DNA of 64,000 nucleotides, taken from Schlegelella_A sp035995885 (GTDB lineage Bacteria > Pseudomonadota > Gammaproteobacteria > Burkholderiales > Burkholderiaceae_C). The translations under genes and the position numbers were made by a program. Where the stretch lies: positions 1 through 64,000 of the forward strand of contig DASYKC010000041.1 in NCBI GenBank assembly GCA_035995885.1, read 5' to 3'. This document shows, one piece after another, positions 25,718 through 34,145 of the stretch. The stretch's first letter is position 1. Each line of letters opens with the position of its first letter. The notes under the pieces were generated by a model. It saw nothing but the letters and a program-made list of their open reading frames with translations. It was not told the origin of the DNA and made no database searches.

Positions 25718-26719
25718 ATGCAGGCGATCTTCGCCGTCACCATTCCGTTCTTCGCCCTGGTCCTCCTCGGCTGGTTCGCCGCGCGGGCGCACTGGCTGCC
25801 GGAAAGCGCGATCCCGGGCCTGAACGCGTACGTGCTGTTCTTCGCCCTGCCGTGCATGCTGTTCCGCTTCGGCTCGAGCCTGGCCGTCGGCCGCCTCGCC
25901 GACCCGGCGCTCCTCGCGACCTACGTCATCGCCGCCCTCGCGATCATCGCCCTGACGATCGCGCTGACGCTGCGCCGCCCCGGCCGCGCAGGCGGCGTCG
26001 ACCTGCGCGACGCCGCCTTCGGCGCCCTCGTCGCCGCTTTCCCGAACGCCGGTTTCATGGGCGTGCCGCTCCTGGTCGCCCTGCTCGGCGACGCCGCCGC
26101 CGGCCCGGTGATCGGCGCGATCCTGGTCGACCTCGTCGTCACCAGCACGCTCTGCCTCGCCCTCGCCCAGTCGCACAGCCACCGCGCCGGCGCCGCCGAC
26201 GAACGACGGGCGCCGGCGAAGGCGGCGGCGCTGTCGCTGCGCAGCGCCCTCACCAATCCGCTGCCGTGGGCGATCGCCCTCGGCGCCGGCTTCGCGGCGA
26301 CGAACCGCGAGCTGCCCGGGCCGATCGCGCAGATCGTCCGCATGCTCGGCGATTCGGCGACGCCGGTGGCGCTCTTCACGATCGGCACCGTGCTCTGGCG
26401 CGCCGGCCAGCACGTCCACACGCGGACGCCGGTCGCGCAGTACCTGCCGGTCGCGCTGATCAAGCTGTTCGTCCACCCCGCCCTGGTGTTCGCGATCGGC
26501 AGCGCGGCGCGCGCGCTCGGCGCGCCGGTCTCGCCGTTCGGCCTGATGGTGCTCACCCTCACCGCGGCGCTGCCGAGCGCGAGCAACGCGTCGCTGCTCG
26601 CCGAGCGCTACGGCGCCGACAACGGACGGATCGCGCGGATCATCATGGCCTCGACGGTGCTCGCGTTCGCGACGTTCTCCGCCGCCGCCTGGCTGTTCGG
26701 CGTCGGCACGGCCGAATAG
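25718..26719 (+). CDS. AEC family transporter (auxin efflux carrier-like)
   Basis: This 333-residue membrane protein has about ten helices in the two five-helix bundles of the AEC family. Recognisable parts are FFALPCMLFRFG in the first bundle, AFPNAGFMGVPLL (the conserved NxGFMG-type loop) and the TAALPSASNASLLAERYG near the end. Bacterial members such as MdcF transport malonate or other organic acids; auxin itself is not expected. Nothing next to it suggests the substrate. It is divergent from sppA and followed after 95 bp by a phytanoyl-CoA-dioxygenase-like gene with its own ribosome site. Confidence 0.88.
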   Translation: MQAIFAVTIPFFALVLLGWFAARAHWLPESAIPGLNAYVLFFALPCMLFRFGSSLAVGRLADPALLATYVIAALAIIALTIALTLRRPGRAGGVDLRDAAFGALVAAFPNAGFMGVPLLVALLGDAAAGPVIGAILVDLVVTSTLCLALAQSHSHRAGAADERRAPAKAAALSLRSALTNPLPWAIALGAGFAATNRELPGPIAQIVRMLGDSATPVALFTIGTVLWRAGQHVHTRTPVAQYLPVALIKLFVHPALVFAIGSAARALGAPVSPFGLMVLTLTAALPSASNASLLAERYGADNGRIARIIMASTVLAFATFSAAAWLFGVGTAE

Positions 26720-26814
26720 ACAGTCGCGCTGGCGGCGCTATTCTGTAGGCTGACTTCGACGAGCCGGCCTCATGGACCCCGCCCGGCTCGCGACCCGCAT
26801 CCAGGAGACCTCTC

Positions 26815-27687
26815 ATGAAGCTCACCGCCGAGCAGCACGCGCAGTTCGATCGCGACGGCTACCTCTTCTTCCCCGGCCTCTTCAGCGGCGAAGAGACCAG
26901 GACGCTCACGGCCGCCGTTCCCGAGCTCTACAGCCGGCGCGAGGCGTACAACGTGCGCGAGAAAGGCAAGGACGCGGTGCGGACGAACTTTGCGGCGCAT
27001 CTCTACAGCGCGCCCTTCGCGCGGCTGGCGCGCCACCCGCGCATGGTCGGGCCGGTGCAGGAGCTGCTCGGCGAGGCGCTCTACATGCACCAGTTCAAGA
27101 TCAACGGCAAGCAGGCCTTCGACGGCGACGTCTGGCAGTGGCACCAGGACTACGGCACCTGGCTCAACGACGACAGGATGCCGGCCGAGCGCGCCATGAA
27201 CGTCGCCATCTTCCTCGACGACGTCAACGACTACAACGGGCCGCTGATGTTCATCCCCGGCAGCCACAAGCGCGGCGTTGTCGACGCCAAGCACGACCTG
27301 ACGACGACGAGCTATCCGCTCTGGACCATCGACGACGGCCTGATCGCGCAGCTCGTCGAGCGGGCAGGCGGCAAGCAGGGCGGCATCGTCGCGCCGAAAG
27401 GTCCGGCCGGATCGATGATCCTGTTCCACGGCTGCCTGGTCCACGCGTCGGGATCGAACCTGTCGCCGTGGCACCGGGTCAGCGTGTACCTGAGCCTGTG
27501 CGCGGTCAGCAACCACATCCGCCGCTTCAAGCGGCCGGAGTACATCGCCCACCGCGACTTCACGCCGATCAAGTGCCTGCCCGACGACTGCCTGCTGAAG
27601 GACTACCCGGTCGAGCTGCCGTGGAAGGACGGCATGCCGGCGAGCGCGCTCGCGACGTCGGCCGATGAGCTGAGAGTCGCGGCATGA
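26815..27687 (+). CDS. Phytanoyl-CoA dioxygenase (PhyH)-family Fe(II)/2-oxoglutarate oxygenase
   Basis: The protein has 290 residues. The iron site is His110 and Asp112 in WHQDYGTW and distal His210 in LVHASG, with Arg221 placed to bind 2-oxoglutarate. The segment WHQDYGTWLNDDRMPAERA, followed by NGPLMFIPGSH, is close in form to ectoine hydroxylase EctD (WHSDFETWHxEDGMP), but the EctD substrate residues differ and there are no ectoine genes nearby. The substrate is therefore unknown. AGGAGA lies before the ATG. The stop is 55 bp before a SAF-domain dehydrogenase gene on the same strand, suggesting a common pathway. Confidence 0.88.
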   Translation: MKLTAEQHAQFDRDGYLFFPGLFSGEETRTLTAAVPELYSRREAYNVREKGKDAVRTNFAAHLYSAPFARLARHPRMVGPVQELLGEALYMHQFKINGKQAFDGDVWQWHQDYGTWLNDDRMPAERAMNVAIFLDDVNDYNGPLMFIPGSHKRGVVDAKHDLTTTSYPLWTIDDGLIAQLVERAGGKQGGIVAPKGPAGSMILFHGCLVHASGSNLSPWHRVSVYLSLCAVSNHIRRFKRPEYIAHRDFTPIKCLPDDCLLKDYPVELPWKDGMPASALATSADELRVAA

Positions 27688-27742
27688 GCCGCCGGGCCGA
27701 TTTCAAGGCGAATGCCGCAGCGGCAAACGCGGAGGCTTGCCG

Positions 27743-29101
27743 ATGAGCCTTCACGCCCAGCTGCAGCGGCGCGAGGCCGACGGCAAGCCGATCCGCATCG
27801 GCCTCATCGGCGCCGGCAAGTTCGGCTCGATGTACCTGGCGCAGATCCCGCGCACGCCCGGCGTCCACCTGGTCGGCATCGCCGATCTCGCGCCCGATGC
27901 GGCGCGCCGGAACCTCGCCCGCGTCGGCTGGAGCGATGCGCAGACGCGCGCCGCCAGCCTCGACGCCGCGATCGGGAGCGGAACGACGCACGTCGGCGAA
28001 GACTGGAAAGCGCTCGTCGCGCATCCCGCGATCGACGTGATCGTCGAGTGCACCGGCCACCCGATCGCCGCCGTCGAGCACTGCCTGTTCGCCTACGCGA
28101 ACGGCAAGCATGTCGTCAACGTCACGGTCGAGGCGGATGCGTTCTGCGGCCCGCTGCTGGCGAAGAAGGCCGCCGAGGCCGGCGTGATCTATTCGCTCGC
28201 CTTCGGCGACCAGCCGGCGCTGATCTGCGACCTCGTCGACTGGGCCCGCACCTGCGGCTTTCCGGTCACCGCCGCCGGCCGCGGCCACAAGTGGCTGCCC
28301 CACTTCTGCGAGTCGACGCCGGAGACGGTGTGGGGCCACTACGGCCTCACGCCCGAGCAGGCGGAGCGCGGCGGCCTCAACCCGAAGATGTTCAACAGCT
28401 TTCTCGACGGCTCGAAGCCGTCGATCGAATCGACCGCGGTCGCCAACGCGACCGGGCTTACCGTGCCGAGCAACGGCCTCCTCTATCCGCCGGCGAGCGT
28501 CGAGGACATCCCCTTCGTGACGCGGCCGATCGCCGAAGGCGGCGTCCTCGAGAGAAAGGGCATGGTCGAGGTGATTTCGTCGCTCGAAGCGAACGGCCGC
28601 AAGATCCCGTACGACATCCGCATGGGCGTGTGGGTCACGGTCGAAGGCGAGACCGAGTACATCCGCAACTGCTTCGAGGAATACAACGCCCACACCGACC
28701 CGAGCGGGCGCTACTTCACGCTCTACAAGCGCTGGCACCTGATTGGCCTCGAGGTCGGCATGTCGGTGGCGAGCGTCGCGCTGCGCGGCGAAGCGACCGG
28801 CGTCGCGACGTGCTGGAACGCCGACGTCGTCGCCACCGCCAAGCGCGACCTGCAGCCGGGCGAGCTGCTCGACGGCGAAGGCGGCTACACGGTCTGGGGC
28901 AAGCTGCTGCCGGCGGCGACGTCGGTGCGCCTCGGCGGCCTGCCGCTCGGCCTCGCCCACGACGTCAAGGTCACGCGCGCGGTGAAGAAGGGCCAGAGCC
29001 TGTCGTGGTCCGACGTGGCGGTGGACACGACGACGCCGGCGTACCGGACGCGGCGCGAGATGGAGTCGCTCTTCGCCGCGCCGCTGCTGAAGACGGCGTG
29101 A
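27743..29101 (+). CDS. NAD(P)-dependent homoserine-dehydrogenase-like oxidoreductase with SAF domain
   Basis: The protein has 452 residues. The N-terminal Rossmann fold begins GLIGAGKFGSMY (about 19-30), a middle catalytic domain resembles homoserine dehydrogenase, and a C-terminal SAF-type domain (about 350-450, LQPGELLDGEGGYTVWGKL) resembles antifreeze/sialate-synthase-type domains. It fits COG4091, often mislabelled as a flagellar protein because of the SAF part. A ribosome site GGAGG lies 7 nt before ATG 27743, so I prefer it to the TTG at 27737. Members of this family act on sugar-acid-type or hydroxy-acid substrates; the reaction here is unknown. It probably works with the PhyH-type oxygenase upstream. 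Confidence 0.83.
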   Translation: MSLHAQLQRREADGKPIRIGLIGAGKFGSMYLAQIPRTPGVHLVGIADLAPDAARRNLARVGWSDAQTRAASLDAAIGSGTTHVGEDWKALVAHPAIDVIVECTGHPIAAVEHCLFAYANGKHVVNVTVEADAFCGPLLAKKAAEAGVIYSLAFGDQPALICDLVDWARTCGFPVTAAGRGHKWLPHFCESTPETVWGHYGLTPEQAERGGLNPKMFNSFLDGSKPSIESTAVANATGLTVPSNGLLYPPASVEDIPFVTRPIAEGGVLERKGMVEVISSLEANGRKIPYDIRMGVWVTVEGETEYIRNCFEEYNAHTDPSGRYFTLYKRWHLIGLEVGMSVASVALRGEATGVATCWNADVVATAKRDLQPGELLDGEGGYTVWGKLLPAATSVRLGGLPLGLAHDVKVTRAVKKGQSLSWSDVAVDTTTPAYRTRREMESLFAAPLLKTA

Positions 29102-29129
29102 GGCGCCGCGGCGCTGCACCGGCCGCCGG

Positions 29130-29135
29130 CAGAAT
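29130..29135 (+). promoter_or_regulatory. Minus-10-like CAGAAT 6 nt before the E1 start
   Basis: CAGAAT is followed by CGCGCC and the ATG at 29142, with no ribosome site. The sequence AGAATCGCGC before ATG is nearly the same as upstream of apaG. Confidence 0.35.
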
Positions 29136-29141
29136 CGCGCC

Positions 29142-31868
29142 ATGACCGATCTTTCGCTCGCCCGCCACATCGGCGCGATCCTGGGCCAGGCCGGCGCCGA
29201 CGTCGACCCGGCCGAGACCGCCGAGTGGTGCGAGGCGCTCGACGCCCTGACGAGCGCGCACGGCCCGGCGCGCGCCCGCTTCCTCCTCGACGCGCTGCTC
29301 GCCCACGCACGCCGGCGCGGCGTCAACTGGCAGCCGTCGCTGGTCTCGCCGTACGTCAACACGATCGCGCTCGAGAACCAGACGCCGTTTCCCGGCGACC
29401 TGGCGATGGAGCAGCGCCTGGCCGCGCTGATGCGCTGGAACGCGCTGGCGATGGTGATGCGCGCCAACCGCGTCGAGAGCGGCGGCTCGGCCGAGCTCGG
29501 CGGCCACATCGCCAGCTATGCGTCGGCGGCCGACCTGTTCGAGGTCGGCTTCAACCATTTCTTTCGCGCCCGCAGCGACGCGCTGAGCATGACGCCGAAC
29601 GGCGCCTTGCAGGGCGAGGCGCAGCTCGGCGACCTGGTCTTCTTCCAGCCGCACTCCGCGCCCGGCGTCTATGCGCGCGCCTTCCTCGAAGGTCGCCTTT
29701 CGGCCGACGACCTCGCCCACTACCGCCAGGAGCTGGTCGCGCCGGCGCATGGCGCGCGCGGGCTGACGTCGTATCCGCATCCCCAGCTGATGCCCGACTT
29801 CTGGCAGTTCCCGACCGGCTCGATGGGGATCGGCCCGATCAACGCGATCTACCAGGCGCGCTTCATGCGCTACCTGCAGCACCGCGGCCTGCTCGCGCCC
29901 GGCAGCGGCCCGACCCAGCGCCGCGGTTCGGGGGAAGACACGGCGCAGCAGCGTCGTGTCTGGGGCTTCTTCGGCGACGGCGAGATGGACGAGCCCGAGT
30001 CGATCGCCGCGCTCTCGATCGCGGCGCGCGAGCAGCTCGACAACTGCACCTTCGTCATCAACTGCAACCTGCAGCGCCTCGACGGCCCGGTACGAGGCAA
30101 CGGCCGCATCGTCGACGAGCTCGAGTCGGTGTTCGCCGGCGCCGGCTGGCACGTGATCAAGTGCCTGTGGTCCTCCGACTGGGACGTGCTCTTCGCCCGG
30201 GACCATGGCCACGCGCTGATGCGCGCCTTCGCGCACACGGTCGACGGCCAGTTCCAGACCCTGTCGGCGAAGGACGGCGCCTTCAACCGCGAAGTCTTCT
30301 TCGGCCAGAACGACGAGCTTCGGCTCCTGGTCGCCGATCTGCGCGACGAGGACATCGATCGCCTGCGCCGCGGCGGCCACGACGCGGTCAAGATCCACGC
30401 CGCCTTCGCCGCGGCGGTGGCCCACGCCGGCCGGCCGACCGTCGTTCTCGCCAAGACGATGAAGGGCTACGCGATGGGCGAGGCGGCGCAGGGGCGCATG
30501 ACGACGCACCAGGCGAAGAAGCTCGACAGCGCCGGCCTCATCGCCTTCCGCGACCGCTTCGCGCTGCCGATGAGCGACGCCGACACCCAATCGCTCGCCT
30601 TCTACAAGCCGGCCGACGACAGCGCCGAGATCCGCTACCTGCAGAGCCGCCGGCGCGCCCTCGGCGGGCCGCTGCCGGCGCGGCGCAGCGATTGCGACCG
30701 GGTCGCCGTTCCCGCGCTCGAGGCGACGTCGGCGTTCGCGCTTCACGCCGACGGCAAGGAGATGAGCACGACGATGGCCTTCGTCCGCGTCCTCGGCAAC
30801 CTGATGAAGGACGCGGCGCTCGGCCCGCGCGTCGTGCCGATCGTCGCCGACGAGGCGCGCACCTTCGGCATGGCGAGCCTGTTCCGCCAGGTCGGCATCT
30901 ACGCGCCGTTCGGCCAGCTCTACCAGCCCGAGGACTCGGGATCGATCCTCTCGTACCGCGAGGACAAGAGCGGCCAGATCCTCGAGGAAGGCATCACCGA
31001 GGCGGGCGCGCTGTCGTCGTGGACGGCGGCGGCGACGGCGTACTCGACGCACGGCCTGGCGATGCTGCCGTTCTACATCTACTACTCGATGTTCGGCTTC
31101 CAGCGCGTCGGCGACCTGATCTGGGCCGCCGCCGACCAGCGCGCGCGCGGCTTCCTGATCGGCGCGACCGCCGGCCGGACGACGCTCTCCGGCGAAGGCC
31201 TCCAGCACCAGGACGGCACCAGCCACCTGGTCGCCGCGACGGTGCCGAACTGCAAGGCCTGGGACCCGGCGACCGCCGGCGAGCTCGCCGTCATCGTCGA
31301 CCGCGGCATGCGCGAGATGCTCGAGGAGCAGACGGACGTCTTCTACTACGTGACGGCGATGAACGAGAACGTCGCCCAGCCGTCCTTGCCGGCCGAGGCG
31401 CACGAAGGCGTGCTGCGCGGCATGTACCGCTTCCGCGCCGGCGGCCACGACGGCGTGCGCCGCGTCCAGCTGCTCGCCGCGGGCGCGATCCTGGGCGAGG
31501 CGGTCAAGGCGGCCGCCGTCCTCGAGTCGGCGCACGGCGTCGCCGCCGATGTCTGGAGCGTGACCAGCTTCAGCGAGCTGGCGCGCAACGGCATCGCCGC
31601 CGAAGCGGCGTGGCGCCACGGCACGGCCGGCGTCGCGCGCAGCTACGTCGGCGAGCAGCTCGCATCGACGCGCGGGCCGATCGTCATCGCCACCGACTAC
31701 GTCCGCGCCGTCCCTGAGCAGATCCGCGCCTTCCTGCCGCCGGGCCGGCGCTGCGTCACGCTCGGCACCGACGGCTTCGGCCGCAGCGACACGCGCGCCG
31801 CGCTGCGGCGCCACTTCGAGGTCGATGCCGAGGCGATCGTCCAGGCGGCGCTGCGTTCGCTCGGCTGA
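29142..31868 (+). CDS. aceE: Pyruvate dehydrogenase E1 component, homodimeric type
   Basis: This 908-residue protein is of the AceE type: N-terminal NTIALENQTPFPGD and MRWNALAMVMRAN, thiamine-diphosphate motif GDGEMDEPES (from 278) ending INCNLQRLDGPVRGNGRI, and the later halves with DEARTFGMASLFRQVGIY and SGEGLQHQDG. It decarboxylates pyruvate and passes the acetyl group to lipoyl E2. No E2 or E3 gene lies beside it, so it may be a second copy serving a different 2-oxoacid or growth condition, as with MdeB-like proteins that use 2-oxobutyrate. It ends 4 bp before the convergent lipoprotein gene. A ribosome site is missing and the start may be leaderless. Confidence 0.93.
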   Translation: MTDLSLARHIGAILGQAGADVDPAETAEWCEALDALTSAHGPARARFLLDALLAHARRRGVNWQPSLVSPYVNTIALENQTPFPGDLAMEQRLAALMRWNALAMVMRANRVESGGSAELGGHIASYASAADLFEVGFNHFFRARSDALSMTPNGALQGEAQLGDLVFFQPHSAPGVYARAFLEGRLSADDLAHYRQELVAPAHGARGLTSYPHPQLMPDFWQFPTGSMGIGPINAIYQARFMRYLQHRGLLAPGSGPTQRRGSGEDTAQQRRVWGFFGDGEMDEPESIAALSIAAREQLDNCTFVINCNLQRLDGPVRGNGRIVDELESVFAGAGWHVIKCLWSSDWDVLFARDHGHALMRAFAHTVDGQFQTLSAKDGAFNREVFFGQNDELRLLVADLRDEDIDRLRRGGHDAVKIHAAFAAAVAHAGRPTVVLAKTMKGYAMGEAAQGRMTTHQAKKLDSAGLIAFRDRFALPMSDADTQSLAFYKPADDSAEIRYLQSRRRALGGPLPARRSDCDRVAVPALEATSAFALHADGKEMSTTMAFVRVLGNLMKDAALGPRVVPIVADEARTFGMASLFRQVGIYAPFGQLYQPEDSGSILSYREDKSGQILEEGITEAGALSSWTAAATAYSTHGLAMLPFYIYYSMFGFQRVGDLIWAAADQRARGFLIGATAGRTTLSGEGLQHQDGTSHLVAATVPNCKAWDPATAGELAVIVDRGMREMLEEQTDVFYYVTAMNENVAQPSLPAEAHEGVLRGMYRFRAGGHDGVRRVQLLAAGAILGEAVKAAAVLESAHGVAADVWSVTSFSELARNGIAAEAAWRHGTAGVARSYVGEQLASTRGPIVIATDYVRAVPEQIRAFLPPGRRCVTLGTDGFGRSDTRAALRRHFEVDAEAIVQAALRSLG

Positions 31869-31872
31869 CCGG

Positions 31873-33981
31873 CTAGCGCCTGAGGGCGATGCTGCTATTG
31901 AACCGGTAGCTGCCGAGAAGCGCGGGCGCGGTCGGCGATTCGCAATGCTGTTCGAAGTCGACCGCGAGCTTGGTCAACGCGCCGGCGCCATTGGTCGCGA
32001 TCTCGAGCACGTCGAACCGGCCGACGGTCTGGTTGCAGCCACGACCGCTGCCGCTGAAGTCGATGCCGTTCTGGTTGCCTCGAAACGGCGCACGGATGGC
32101 GTCCTCGTACGCGCCGACGTGCAGCGGCGATCCGTCGCCCGTCGCGAGCTGCAGCGTCCACCACACGGGCAGGCCCTGGTGGTAGCCGCTGTAATATGAC
32201 GGCGTTGACAGCATGTCGCTGTACGAGAGATCCTGGTCGACGTACACCTCCGTTCGCCCCTGGCCGATGTAGTCGCCCGCGGCACTGCGGAAATACAGGA
32301 CGTGCGCCGATCCGGCCGAGTTGCCGGCTCGCACGGTGAGCTGAACGCTGTCGGTGTCGCCGCTCGCGTCGGTCACGGTGAGCCGAACCACGGCATCGGC
32401 GACCACGGTCGGCACCGGGACGCCCCATGTCAGCCTCGTGTTGGCGGCATTGGGCGTCGCGAAGGTCAAGGGCACGCCCGAAAGCTGGGTCCATCGGTAC
32501 GAGGCGATCGGCTTCGGCGTTCCCACCGACGCCTGCCCGCTCAGCTGGATCGCGTCGGCCGCGGTCAGCAGCAGCGGCGCGTCGGCCGATGCGATCGCAT
32601 GCAGCGTATCCGGCGTCTTGAACATGCTCGGCCACGAGAAGTTCGACGACGCGTTGCCGATCGCGTCCTGAACGGTCACCGCGCTGTTGAAGTTGATGTT
32701 GTCGGCCGACAGCTGGAGAAAGTAGTTGTGGCCGTGGCGAAGCGGCAGGGTCGGCCGGACGAGCAGGAGCGCCCCATGGCGCTCGACCGTCGTCGCAATG
32801 TCGACGAAGGTCGGGTCGAGCCCCGACGGGTTGCCGGCGTCGATGAGCCGCGCAAAGAGCGCAGGCGTGGTGTCGGCCAGCGGCCGGCTGAACTGCAGCC
32901 TGAACGGCGTCGTCGTCGATGTCTTCCAGTCGAAGTTGAGCGACGCGAAGAAATCGATCGTCGAAAAGCTGCGCGGCGAGATGACCTGGTCGCCGCCACT
33001 CCAGCTCAGCGCCGTCGTGCCGTCCCACCAGAGGTAGCCCGAGGTGCTGTCGGTCCACGACAGCGAGTCGGTTCGCTCGGCAATCGCGTCGCCGTTGGCG
33101 TCGAGCGCGCTCGTGAACATCGAACTGGCGGTGACGAAATTCGGTCTGAGGACGACCCGACTGCCGTTGACGCCCGCCGCATCGATGCGTCCGACCTCCG
33201 GAAAGGTGTTGAGGTTGGCGAGCAGGGGCATGGGCGTGCTCACGGTGATGCTGCCGCCGAGCAGGTCGCTCTCGTAGCGATAAGCGAGCGTGACCGTCGA
33301 GCGCGCAGTCGCATAGTCGAGGATCTTGCGCAGGTCGAACTGCTTGACCGATTCGGTGGCCGTGGAGGTGGCGCCGGCAGGCACGATCAAGCGCAGGTCG
33401 TCGGCCGCCGTGCTGCGCACCCGCAAGTCGATCTGCAGGTCGTCGGACAAGCGATCGATCTGCAGCGAGCCGAGGGCCACCAAGCCGGCCGACGTCGCCG
33501 GCGTCGCGCCGAAGGAAAGGCCGCTGCCCAGCGCGACGGTCGCCCGGAGGCCGCCGGCCGGAATGTCGGCCGCGACGATCAGATCCACGGTCATCGTTCC
33601 GTTGACGACGTCGGCGAGTACCGGCACGGCGCAGTCACGGGCCAGCGCCGTGACTTGATCGCCCGGCCCTGCGAGACCGTCGCCGTCCCGGTCGATCAAG
33701 GTCACGGTCATGACGCCGCCGTTCGGGCAGGTCGACACGACCGAAAGCCCAGCGCCGGGGCGGCGAAACGTCGCGACCTCATCGGCGGCGAACTGGCCGA
33801 TCGCGAGGATCGCCTCGCCCAGACCTGGAGCAAGCCCGGCGACCCGTGTCGCGTTGCTCGTGTCGATCGCAAGCGGCGTCGCCGCCGCCGGAGGTTGAAG
33901 GTTGCTGCTCGCGCCGCCGCCGCCACAACCGGCGCACATCGTCAGGATGGCCGCCGCGAGGCAAGCGTTGGGAAACCTCAT
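31873..33981 (-). CDS. Large exported lipoprotein with Ig/PKD-like domains, unknown function
   Basis: This 702-residue protein has a lipoprotein signal (MRFPNACLAAAILTMCAGC, lipidated Cys19) followed by a Gly/Ser spacer. The middle (about 330-450) contains SbsA-type Ig-like features (LQFSRPL, YFLQLSADNINF, VQDAIGN), and residues about 470-560 look like a PKD/Ig domain ending in VVRLTVTDASGDTDSVQLTV. The C-terminal about 130 residues (YRSAAGDYIGQGRTEVY region onward) are beta-rich and unassigned. It probably stands on the outer membrane and may bind something outside the cell. Codon use is less GC-extreme than in neighbouring genes. I do not recognise a specific family. Confidence 0.75.
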   Translation of the reverse strand: MRFPNACLAAAILTMCAGCGGGGASSNLQPPAAATPLAIDTSNATRVAGLAPGLGEAILAIGQFAADEVATFRRPGAGLSVVSTCPNGGVMTVTLIDRDGDGLAGPGDQVTALARDCAVPVLADVVNGTMTVDLIVAADIPAGGLRATVALGSGLSFGATPATSAGLVALGSLQIDRLSDDLQIDLRVRSTAADDLRLIVPAGATSTATESVKQFDLRKILDYATARSTVTLAYRYESDLLGGSITVSTPMPLLANLNTFPEVGRIDAAGVNGSRVVLRPNFVTASSMFTSALDANGDAIAERTDSLSWTDSTSGYLWWDGTTALSWSGGDQVISPRSFSTIDFFASLNFDWKTSTTTPFRLQFSRPLADTTPALFARLIDAGNPSGLDPTFVDIATTVERHGALLLVRPTLPLRHGHNYFLQLSADNINFNSAVTVQDAIGNASSNFSWPSMFKTPDTLHAIASADAPLLLTAADAIQLSGQASVGTPKPIASYRWTQLSGVPLTFATPNAANTRLTWGVPVPTVVADAVVRLTVTDASGDTDSVQLTVRAGNSAGSAHVLYFRSAAGDYIGQGRTEVYVDQDLSYSDMLSTPSYYSGYHQGLPVWWTLQLATGDGSPLHVGAYEDAIRAPFRGNQNGIDFSGSGRGCNQTVGRFDVLEIATNGAGALTKLAVDFEQHCESPTAPALLGSYRFNSSIALRR

Positions 33982-34145
33982 GAAGCTCGCTCGACAGACA
34001 ACGGCACCGAGTGAATCTTACGGGCGGGTCGGGGTCGACGGTCAGCCGCGCACGACCGTTCGTCAGCCGGACGCCACGATCGCGAGGTGCTTTCGAAAGC
34101 CCGCTCGGTGCAGGCTTCGGTCGCGATCCAACCTCCTCGTCGCGG

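Noticed and set aside
21666..25718. A rep frame extending upstream through sppA
   Set aside because: The extra 650 codons are the sppA shadow; helicase motifs begin only about 10 residues after the CTG at 23756.
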